From NCBI GenBank assembly GCA_964492555.1, contig CAZBKQ010000042.1:1-22412 (forward strand): 22,412 nucleotides of DNA. The letters are read 5' to 3'. The position numbers and the translations under genes are program-made. This document shows positions 7,933 through 13,817 of this stretch, piece after piece. Numbering within the stretch: position 1 is the stretch's first letter; every line of letters begins with the position of its first letter. This stretch comes from GCA-2709075 sp964492555. GTDB taxonomy: Bacteria > Pseudomonadota > Alphaproteobacteria > MPNO01 > UBA2964. The notes beneath the pieces were generated by a model, which did no database searches, was not told where the DNA came from, and saw only the letters and a list, made by a program, of their open reading frames with translations.

Positions 7933-8681
7933 CTCGTCCGAACCATACGGCGTGAAATCATGAAAAAGAGACCATTAGGAATGATGCGCAGTAACTTCAT
8001 AATCATCTTGAAGCGCCAGGGAAATGCGACCTCGAAACGTTTCTGCTCAAGGCCGCGCACAATATAACCCGCCGCTTCGTCCGCGGTAATCAGGTCCGGC
8101 ATCGCGAAATCATTTTTATCGGTCAGGGGGGTTTCAACGAATCCGGGATTGATGAGAGAGAGCATCACGCCAGCCTCATTCAGCTCGGGCTTCAAAGCCT
8201 CCGCCATGTTGATGAGCCCGGCCTTTGTGCATCCATAGGCCGCGGCGCCCGGCAACCCCCGATACCCCGCAACAGATGCCACGATCCCGATCTGGCCCGC
8301 CTTGCGCGCGAGAAAGATCGGCAATACCGCCGCAAGCCCGTGCACCGTTCCCATTATGTTGGTTTCGACCAAGTAGCGAAAATCATCTACTGCGAAATCC
8401 GCCGCATGGCCGGGTCGGTGTGTGCCGGCATTCAAGAGTGCGAGTTCGATGGCACCGACACCGCGTTCGATTTGCTGGACAGTTTTCACTGTCGCATCGC
8501 GATCGGTTATATCTAGCGGGAAAATCTCAATAGCGCCCTCTGGCGCGGCCGCCTGCAGGGAAAGCAGGTCGTCACGCGTTCGGGCGCTTGCTGCAATACG
8601 CCACCCGTCCGCGGCAAGGCGCAACGCCGTGGCCCGACCGATTCCCTTTCCGGCACCGGTCACCCATGCGCATTTTGCCAT
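7929..8681 (-). CDS. Short-chain dehydrogenase/reductase (SDR)
   Basis: A classical SDR of about 250 aa with the dinucleotide site TGAGKGIG near the N-terminus, NAG in LLNAGTH, the catalytic Asn (VETNIMG), Ser (VASVAG) and YxxxK (AAYGCTKAG). The first ATG (8687) sits directly on the ribosome site AGAAGG, so the second ATG (8681), six bases away from that site, is the better start. The enzyme would oxidise or reduce a carbonyl/alcohol with NAD(P)(H) in the cytoplasm. Its coupling to the SnoaL-like gene and a predicted RpoE promoter 55-80 bases upstream place it in the stress-induced lipid-modification set. The substrate is unknown, with an acyl chain or lipid-peroxide-derived carbonyl as the inferred choice. 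Confidence 0.9.
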   Translation of the reverse strand: MAKCAWVTGAGKGIGRATALRLAADGWRIAASARTRDDLLSLQAAAPEGAIEIFPLDITDRDATVKTVQQIERGVGAIELALLNAGTHRPGHAADFAVDDFRYLVETNIMGTVHGLAAVLPIFLARKAGQIGIVASVAGYRGLPGAAAYGCTKAGLINMAEALKPELNEAGVMLSLINPGFVETPLTDKNDFAMPDLITADEAAGYIVRGLEQKRFEVAFPWRFKMIMKLLRIIPNGLFFMISRRMVRTR

Positions 8682-8733
8682 TTTCATCCTTCTTTCCGCC
8701 CTAGTTCTCCCGACAATGCTTTGCTTTTGGTTT

Positions 8734-8761
8734 TATACGAAAACTCCACCCGTCCAGATCA
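8734..8761 (-). promoter_or_regulatory. Predicted RpoE (ECF11) promoter for the SDR-SnoaL operon
   Basis: TGATCT (8761-8756), 16 bases, CGTATA (8739-8734) on the minus strand. The -10 box and its preceding T (TCGTATA) are identical to the rpoE promoter. It would give a leader of roughly 45 bases before ATG 8681. Confidence 0.7.
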
Positions 8762-8808
8762 CCGAAAAGATAAAATTCCTATTTCTGGAAAAGTTTTCTT
8801 ATACCGTA

Positions 8809-8836
8809 TGATCTACTTGGAACATGAAGGCGTAAC
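8809..8836 (+). promoter_or_regulatory. Predicted RpoE (ECF11) promoter for the fasciclin gene
   Basis: TGATCT (8809-8814), 16 bases, CGTAAC (8831-8836). It lies back to back with the SDR promoter and would give a leader of about 47 bases before ATG 8890. Confidence 0.68.
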
Positions 8837-8889
8837 CAAGGTGTTTGATAGCCAACACCACTCTTGCTTCACGAAAGGAAGTTCCACTT

Positions 8890-9417
8890 ATGTTCAACAG
8901 TTTCAAAAGTTTTGCAGGCGCCGCCGCCGTCGGCATCATGGCACTGACTGCCGCCCCGGCAATGGCCGGCAATTATGGCGGCATGCAAAAAGAAGCCACG
9001 ATGAAAAAGGATATCGTCGACACCGCGGTCGCGGCGGGGTCCTTTAACACGCTGGTCGCTGCGGTTAAGGCTGCGGGATTGGTCGAGACGCTGAAGGGAA
9101 AGGGCCCGTTCACGGTGTTTGCCCCGACCGATGCCGCTTTCGCCAAACTTCCGGAAGGCACAATTGAGACCTTGCTGAAACCCGAAAACAAGAAGAAGCT
9201 TCAATCGATCCTCACCTACCATGTCATTCCCGGCAAGGTGATGTCCGGCGACATCGCGGGCAAGAAGTTGGATGTCGCGACGGTTCAGGGCTCAAAGGTC
9301 AAGGTTGATGCGATGAACGGCGTGATGGTCGATGCTGCCAAGGTTGTAAAGGCGGATATCGCGACCTCTAACGGCGTCATCCATGTGATAGACACGGTCA
9401 TCTTGCCGCAAGACTGA
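8890..9417 (+). CDS. Exported fasciclin (FAS1) domain protein
   Basis: The start is ATG 8890, set by AAAGGAAG upstream; an earlier in-frame ATG at 8845 lacks such a site and would bury the signal peptide. The 175-aa product has a signal peptide (MFNSFKSFAGAAAVGIMA..., likely cut after AMA near residue 27) and one FAS1 domain with FTVFAPTDAAFAKLP, LTYHVIPGK and the closing NGVIHVIDTVILP. FAS1 proteins act outside the cytoplasm in adhesion or as small periplasmic binding proteins; the ligand is not known. It is followed by a strong terminator at 9444-9476 and preceded by a predicted RpoE promoter, which suggests it is an envelope member of the stress regulon. Confidence 0.92.
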   Translation: MFNSFKSFAGAAAVGIMALTAAPAMAGNYGGMQKEATMKKDIVDTAVAAGSFNTLVAAVKAAGLVETLKGKGPFTVFAPTDAAFAKLPEGTIETLLKPENKKKLQSILTYHVIPGKVMSGDIAGKKLDVATVQGSKVKVDAMNGVMVDAAKVVKADIATSNGVIHVIDTVILPQD

Positions 9418-9443
9418 TCAATCCACTTTCCTCTACGTTCGAG

Positions 9444-9476
9444 AAACCCCCGGCACATCCGTGCCGGGGGTTTTTT
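9444..9476 (+). terminator. Rho-independent terminator of the fasciclin gene
   Basis: A perfect stem AAACCCCCGGCAC (9444-9456) / GTGCCGGGGGTTT (9461-9473) with loop ATCC, followed by further Ts. It lies 27 bases after the stop and separates fasciclin from the sRNA candidate downstream. Confidence 0.93.
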
Positions 9477-9500
9477 GTACAAAGAATATTAGCTTGGCGG

Positions 9501-9528
9501 TGATCCGGTCATTGAGGGCGTCCGTACC
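9501..9528 (+). promoter_or_regulatory. Predicted RpoE (ECF11) promoter of a small RNA
   Basis: TGATCC (9501-9506), 16 bases, CGTACC (9523-9528). No protein gene follows on this strand before 10373. The predicted start near 9535 falls one base before a perfect hairpin, and a terminator follows, so the promoter appears to serve a non-coding transcript. Confidence 0.68.
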
Positions 9529-9534
9529 ATTGTT

Positions 9535-9619
9535 ACATGCCGGCTAATCCTACCCTCCCTTGTCAGCCGGCATGGCCCCTGTTTCGGCCCCGGCATTTTG
9601 CGCCGGGGCCGAACTTTTT
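9535..9619 (+). ncRNA. Candidate RpoE-dependent trans-acting small RNA, about 85 nt
   Basis: Seen in the sequence: an RpoE-type promoter (9501-9528), a perfect 10-bp stem CATGCCGGCT (9536-9545) / AGCCGGCATG (9565-9574), its 19-nt loop rich in CCTACCCTCCC (9546-9564), and a 12-bp terminator stem ending in CTTTTT (9583-9619). Known background: alphaproteobacterial stress sRNAs such as the CcsR/'cuckoo' group present CCUCC-type anti-Shine-Dalgarno motifs in hairpin loops, and some are induced during singlet oxygen stress. Inference: this is a stress-induced regulatory RNA that pairs with ribosome sites. Twelve loop bases (9551-9562) are complementary to the fbpC ribosome site (13807-13818). It could also be a short untranslated leader remnant, but no gene follows it. 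Confidence 0.68.
9583..9619 (+). terminator. Rho-independent terminator of the small RNA
   Basis: TTCGGCCCCGGC (9583-9594) pairs perfectly with GCCGGGGCCGAA (9602-9613), with loop ATTTTGC, followed by CTTTTT. The T-run is on the plus-strand side only, so it does not serve the minus-strand DedA gene that ends at 9626. The fasciclin gene already has its own terminator, so this one implies a separate plus-strand transcript. Confidence 0.88.
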
Positions 9620-9625
9620 CACAAG

Positions 9626-10246
9626 CTATGTGAGATAAAATACCAGCGCGACGATTGTCAGGACCGCGACGACAATCGCGGTAAGCGCCGCCAATAGCCG
9701 GCCGGTGGAGCCGTCATCGATCATCTGCTGCAACGGCTTTCCCAGAAAGAGGGTAAGCAGCGCCAGTCCGTGAAAACGCAGCGCGCGCGAAATCAGGATC
9801 GCGGCGAGAAACATCGGAAAGGAATAGCCAACGATCCCGCTGCCGAGTGTCGCCGCCTGCAACGGCAGCGGCAGGAAGCTGACCCCGAAAATCACCCAGA
9901 AACCGGCCCAGAGCCCCAACCCCTCCAATTCCCGACTGAATTCTGTAAGGTCCGCCTCTAGTCCCATATAGGCGGCCACCGGCTGACCGATGACGTCGTA
10001 GAGCAACAATCCAATCCCGTAGAAAGTAACGGAGGCCAGAAGGCAGCCGGCCAAGGCGGCGCCAGCGATACGCCAGATCCGGTCGCGGCAACTGAGAAAG
10101 ACCGGCACCAGCATTAATTCGATGGGAAACGGAATAAAGGAACTTTCCAGATAGGCGGCCGCGCCGACGCCCCACAGGCCGCGGTTTCCCGCCGCGAGAC
10201 GCCGGGTTACCTCTTCCAGTTTTTTCCAGCGTTCTGACAGGGTCAT
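9626..10246 (-). CDS. DedA/YqaA family membrane protein (VTT domain)
   Basis: A 206-aa integral membrane protein with hydrophobic segments near residues 26-50, 58-83, 110-130, 135-155 and 183-205. The family landmarks are ESSFIPFPIELMLVP (re-entrant loop 1), a glycine-rich GVSFLPLPLQAATLGSG (re-entrant loop 2) and SRALRFHGLALLTLFLGK with the conserved Arg. The YqaA branch lacks a proven substrate; DedA relatives act in lipid carrier or phospholipid flipping and membrane homeostasis. It is transcribed divergently from fur, and its terminator-side region is occupied by the plus-strand small RNA. No RpoE-type promoter was seen before it. The family call is firm and the function is open. Confidence 0.9.
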   Translation of the reverse strand: MTLSERWKKLEEVTRRLAAGNRGLWGVGAAAYLESSFIPFPIELMLVPVFLSCRDRIWRIAGAALAGCLLASVTFYGIGLLLYDVIGQPVAAYMGLEADLTEFSRELEGLGLWAGFWVIFGVSFLPLPLQAATLGSGIVGYSFPMFLAAILISRALRFHGLALLTLFLGKPLQQMIDDGSTGRLLAALTAIVVAVLTIVALVFYLT

Positions 10247-10372
10247 TTTTGGACGAAGCAGAATACGGCCAATCGGGATGGCCGGACAGCAAAATCACCC
10301 TTTTCGACCCTGCCAAGCTGGATTTTTCTTCGGGGCGTATTAGATTGCCCGGATAAAGAACAGGATAAGCCG

Positions 10373-10810
10373 GTGGCCGACACAGAAACCTCCCAGATTG
10401 AACAGATTTGCATCGACAAGGGCATGCGCATGACCGGGCAGCGGCGCGTGGTTGCCCGGGTGCTTTCCGAATCGGAAGACCATCCGGATGTCGAAGAGAT
10501 CTACCGGCGCGCCGCCATGCTGGATCCGCAAATCAGCATTGCCACGGTTTACCGCACGCTTCGCCTGTTCGACACGGCGAACGTCATCGACCGGCTGGAA
10601 TTCGGCGACGGGCGAGCACGGTATGAAGTCACCGATGACAACGCCCATCATTATCATCTGCTGGACGTCAAATCCGGCGAGGTCCTGGAATTCGAGAACA
10701 AGGAAGTGGACCGGCGGTTAAAGGAAATCGCCGCGGAACTTGGCTATCGGCTGATCGGCGACCGTCTCGATCTATACGGCACGGCTCTGGAACCCGGCGA
10801 GAAAGAATAA
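10373..10810 (+). CDS. fur: Fur family metal-responsive regulator (alphaproteobacterial Fur/Mur type)
   Basis: A GTG start at 10373 with AGGA upstream gives 145 aa. The winged-helix part contains MRMTGQRRVVARVL and ISIATVYRTLRLF (recognition helix, residues 54-66); the metal-binding part has NAHHYHLLDVKSGEVLEF (H92, H93, H95) and ends in LGYRLIGDRLDLYG. The CxxC zinc site is absent, as in many alphaproteobacterial Fur/Mur proteins. It converges on the ferric transporter operon, and the palindromes at 13575-13790 are plausible targets. Whether it senses Fe or Mn, or is closer to Irr, cannot be settled here. Confidence 0.88.
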   Translation: MADTETSQIEQICIDKGMRMTGQRRVVARVLSESEDHPDVEEIYRRAAMLDPQISIATVYRTLRLFDTANVIDRLEFGDGRARYEVTDDNAHHYHLLDVKSGEVLEFENKEVDRRLKEIAAELGYRLIGDRLDLYGTALEPGEKE

Positions 10811-10825
10811 TCTGCCCCGCGCGGT

Positions 10826-12475
10826 TCAGCGGCGCTGCGACGCATTCATCAGCAGAACCGGACCCAGACCAGCGACGACGATCGCCAATGCGGCAAGCGC
10901 CACCTCTTCCAGCAACTCATCCTTGGCGAACTGATAGACGAAGGTCGACAGCGTCTCGAAATTGAACGGGCGCAACAGCAGCGTCATCGGCAACTCTTTC
11001 ATCACATCGACGAACACCAGCAACCCGGCCGCCAGCATCGATTTCCGCAAGAGCGGCGGGGCAAGCGAGACCATCGTCCCGGTGAAATTTCGTCCCAGCA
11101 CGAAACTGGCGCTCATGATATTGGGCGACAAGCGGTTTACGCCCGACGTCATCGCGCCATAACCGATCGCCTGGAACCGGAACACGTACCCGATGATCAT
11201 CAAACCGATACTGCCGATCAGAAAACCGCGCGGTTCCAACCCCAGCATCCCCTCCCAGATTTTCCCGATCGCGCCGTCGAGAACGCCGGAAAACGAGACC
11301 ACGCCGATTGCCAGGACGACGCCGGGAAAAGCGTATCCGGTAGCCGCTACCCCGGTCAGAAATTTGAGCAAGGGATGCTTCTTGTAGGTAACGGTCAACA
11401 CCATAAAGCTGGAGATCGCGACGACACACAACGCGGCAAGCCCCGCGACAATCACTGAGTTCGCGGCGGCCTGAAACAGGCTTGCTCCATCTGACACGGA
11501 TAACCCGTCCAGGACGAAACCCAGCAGCACCCCGACGGGAATAAGAAACCCGAGGATAATCGGCAGAAGGCAAATGACGATGCAAAGCGCGGCGGACTTC
11601 CACCCGGTCTCGCGCAGCGGGATTTCGTTGCCACGTTGCGGTGAGCCGGTGAAGCGCTGACGCGCGCGCGCGGACCGTTCGACATAAAGCAGCCCGAGAA
11701 TGAATATGAACGCCACGATGGCGATCTGCGCCGCGGCGGTAAGATTGTTCATCCCCAGCCAGACATTAAAAATGCCGAGCGTCAGGGTCTCAATCGCGAA
11801 ATATTCCACCGTGCCGAAATCGGACACCACCTCCATCAACACCAGCGCAAGCCCGGCGACGATGGCCGGGCGCGCCAGCGGCAGATCGACGGCGAAGGAA
11901 AAATTCCTTTTATGCAGAAGCGCCACTTCGTAATAGGACGCCGGCGTCAGGCGAAACGCGGTCCGCGCCATCAGATAGACATAGGGATACAGCACCGAGG
12001 ACATTACCAATATGGCGCCCCCCATGGACCGGATTTCCGGGAACCAGTATTCACGCACTGATCGCCAGCCGAACATATCGCGCAGCATGCCCTGGACCGG
12101 GCCGGCATATTCCAGAAGGTCTGTGTAGGTATAGGCGATGATATAGGCGGGTACGGTCGCCGGCAGCAGCAGCGCCCATTCGAGAATGCGGCAGCCGGGA
12201 AACCGGAAACGGGCCACAACCCATCCCGTGCTCAGCCCGAACCAGAGGCTGAGGATGGCGACACCGGCCATCAGGACCAGCGTGTTCGCGACATAACGGG
12301 GAAAGACGGTGGCGAAAAGATGCGACCAGAGTCCACCGCTGTCTCCGGCCGCGACGACGAAAAGGGCCGCGAACGGCCCGATCAGCACCAATCCGAAAAC
12401 AAGCGTTGTAACGGACCAGATGCTGACCGGATCACGTGATCTTAGAGATCGAAAGAGAAGGGATACATTTACCAT
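10826..12475 (-). CDS. fbpB: Ferric iron ABC transporter permease (FbpB-like, two fused permease domains)
   Basis: This 549-aa protein carries about 12 hydrophobic segments and two copies of the binding-protein-dependent permease domain, as usual for FbpB/SfuB iron permeases. Loop motifs of the family are seen (EVVSDFGTVEYFAIETLTLGIF in the first half, DVMKELPMTLLLRPFNFETLSTFVYQFAKDELL in the second). It would form the inner-membrane channel moving Fe(III) from the periplasmic carrier FbpA, energised by FbpC. The start at 12475 overlaps the fbpA stop by seven bases (ATGGTAA), so the genes are translationally coupled. It ends 15 bases from the fur stop, tail to tail. Iron specificity is inferred from the partner protein and Fur context. 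Confidence 0.9.
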   Translation of the reverse strand: MVNVSLLFRSLRSRDPVSIWSVTTLVFGLVLIGPFAALFVVAAGDSGGLWSHLFATVFPRYVANTLVLMAGVAILSLWFGLSTGWVVARFRFPGCRILEWALLLPATVPAYIIAYTYTDLLEYAGPVQGMLRDMFGWRSVREYWFPEIRSMGGAILVMSSVLYPYVYLMARTAFRLTPASYYEVALLHKRNFSFAVDLPLARPAIVAGLALVLMEVVSDFGTVEYFAIETLTLGIFNVWLGMNNLTAAAQIAIVAFIFILGLLYVERSARARQRFTGSPQRGNEIPLRETGWKSAALCIVICLLPIILGFLIPVGVLLGFVLDGLSVSDGASLFQAAANSVIVAGLAALCVVAISSFMVLTVTYKKHPLLKFLTGVAATGYAFPGVVLAIGVVSFSGVLDGAIGKIWEGMLGLEPRGFLIGSIGLMIIGYVFRFQAIGYGAMTSGVNRLSPNIMSASFVLGRNFTGTMVSLAPPLLRKSMLAAGLLVFVDVMKELPMTLLLRPFNFETLSTFVYQFAKDELLEEVALAALAIVVAGLGPVLLMNASQRR

Positions 12476-13488
12476 CCAACCCGATCGATAATTCGCTGCG
12501 CGACGGGTGTCAATTCAGCGATTTTATTGATCGGAAGGCGATCCTGCTTGAACGTTCCCCAGCTTTTCACCTCCGCGCCCGGTTCGGTCGCCGGATTGAC
12601 GGGAAACTCGAAATTGATTTCGCCATAGAGCTTTTGCGCTTTTTGTTCGGTGAGAAACTCAAGCAGCTTTACGGCGAGCGCCTTGTTTCTGGAATGTTTC
12701 GCGACACCGCCGCCGGAAATATTGACGTGGTTGCCGCGGTCACCCTGATTGGTGAAAACGATCCGCACGGCGTCCGCCCATTTGCGTTGGGCCGCCTTCT
12801 TCGAATTTTTCATATTGCCGTAATAGTAGCTGTTCATGACCGCGACATCGCAGACGCCTTCGTAAATCGCCTTGGCCTGGGCGCGGTCGTTGCCTTGCGG
12901 CCGGCGCGCCAGATTGGCGACGAGGCCCCGGGCCCATGCTTCCGCCTTCTGTTCTCCGTGCGCGGCAACAAGAGAGGCAAGCAACGCCCTGTTATAAACA
13001 TGGCTGCCCGGGCGGGTGCATATACGGCCTTTCCATTTCGGGTCGGCGAGATCTTCAATCCGCTTGATTTCGCCCTCCTTCACCCGGTCCTTTGAGACCG
13101 CGACGATGCGCGCCCGCGTCGACAGGCCGAACCAGCGATTTTTCCTGTCCCGTAAATGCGCCGGAATGTTCTTCATCAGCTTGGGCGATGACACCGGCGA
13201 GAACAGATCCTTTTCGACATAGGCGCTGAGCCGCGCGATATCGACGGTCAGTACGACATCGGCCGGGCTGCGGGTGCCCTCGGCCAAAAGGCGTTGCACA
13301 AGCCCCTTCGCGGCGAAGACGACATTGACCTTGACGCCGGCCTCCTTCTCAAAGGCTTTAAGGAAAGGGTTGATCAGAAAGGGCTGGCGGTGCGAATAGA
13401 CATTCAGCTCCGCGCTAAGCGCGGGGAACGACGCACCGGCAATTCCGGCGGCGAACAGGACACCGTACGTCAACTTTTTTGACAACAT
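12469..13488 (-). CDS. fbpA: Ferric iron ABC transporter periplasmic substrate-binding protein (FbpA-like)
   Basis: A 339-aa protein with a signal peptide (residues 1-26, cut after ALSA) and a FbpA-class fold: ELNVYSHRQPFLINPFLKAFEKEAGVKV at the mature N-terminus, SPADVVLTVDIARL, and VAVMNSYYYGNM with Tyr221-223 in the position of the paired iron-binding tyrosines of FbpA. It would capture ferric iron in the periplasm and deliver it to FbpB. A strong ribosome site (GAGGAGG) precedes ATG 13488. Fur-box-like palindromes lie 90-130 bases upstream, which predicts repression by iron. It heads the fbpA-fbpB operon, divergent from fbpC. Confidence 0.92.
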   Translation of the reverse strand: MLSKKLTYGVLFAAGIAGASFPALSAELNVYSHRQPFLINPFLKAFEKEAGVKVNVVFAAKGLVQRLLAEGTRSPADVVLTVDIARLSAYVEKDLFSPVSSPKLMKNIPAHLRDRKNRWFGLSTRARIVAVSKDRVKEGEIKRIEDLADPKWKGRICTRPGSHVYNRALLASLVAAHGEQKAEAWARGLVANLARRPQGNDRAQAKAIYEGVCDVAVMNSYYYGNMKNSKKAAQRKWADAVRIVFTNQGDRGNHVNISGGGVAKHSRNKALAVKLLEFLTEQKAQKLYGEINFEFPVNPATEPGAEVKSWGTFKQDRLPINKIAELTPVAQRIIDRVGW

Positions 13489-13574
13489 GGCTTTCTCTTC
13501 CTCCTCATCGGATGGTGACTATAGCACCCAAAATTCCTGGCTCAGACAGCCGTCCGGCATTTGCACCTCTTGGT

Positions 13575-13593
13575 ATTGCGAATAATTCGCAAT
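13575..13593. promoter_or_regulatory. Fur-box-like palindrome, fbpA side
   Basis: ATTGCGAATAATTCGCAAT is a perfect 9-1-9 inverted repeat, resembling the GAAT-n-ATTC core of alphaproteobacterial Fur boxes. It lies 82 bases before fbpA ATG, a suitable place for repression by the Fur protein encoded nearby. Confidence 0.7.
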
Positions 13594-13603
13594 GTCAATA
13601 ATG

Positions 13604-13619
13604 TTGCGAATGATTATCA
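13604..13619. promoter_or_regulatory. Second Fur-box-like element, fbpA side
   Basis: TTGCGAATGATTATCA is a partial palindrome that shares its left half and ATT centre with the perfect site 10 bases away. The spacing suggests two dimers could bind side by side. Confidence 0.5.
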
Positions 13620-13773
13620 GTTACAAATTGTCGCGCCCTCTTTCTTGACTGGGGCATTGCGGTAAAATCGCGGGGAATGAAGGGTTTACAGTCGTCCCGC
13701 AAGCCGCGCGCGGCGGAAAAGGAAACGGGATTTCATCTTGCGCCCCGCCGCGTTTGGCACTAGTTAGTGGTTA

Positions 13774-13790
13774 TTGAGAATGATTTTTAA
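13774..13790. promoter_or_regulatory. Fur-box-like element before fbpC
   Basis: TTGAGAATGATTTTTAA resembles the GAAT-n-ATT core of the two other sites and ends 27 bases before the fbpC start, so a bound repressor would block transcription of fbpC. It is imperfect, so the call is moderate. Confidence 0.5.
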
Positions 13791-13817
13791 TTTCATACCT
13801 TCACTTCAAGGGAGGGT

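Larger units (their letters stand above)
13489..13817. promoter_or_regulatory. Divergent control region of the ferric transporter arms
   Basis: This 329-base gene-free stretch separates fbpA (minus) from fbpC (plus). It contains three Fur-box-like elements (13575-13593, 13604-13619, 13774-13790) and an A/T-rich segment before fbpC. A 28-codon open frame at about 13678 has no support as a gene. Promoter boxes could not be assigned with confidence. Confidence 0.6.

Noticed and set aside
9537..9641. A 34-codon open frame (starting MPANPTLPCQ) within the sRNA region
   Set aside because: It has no ribosome site, runs through both perfect hairpins and the terminator T-run, and ends beyond the terminator, so the frame is better explained by RNA structure.
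13678..13764. A 28-codon frame (starting MKGLQSSRKP) in the fbpA/fbpC control region
   Set aside because: Low-complexity basic product, no family resemblance, and the region is better explained as a promoter with Fur boxes.
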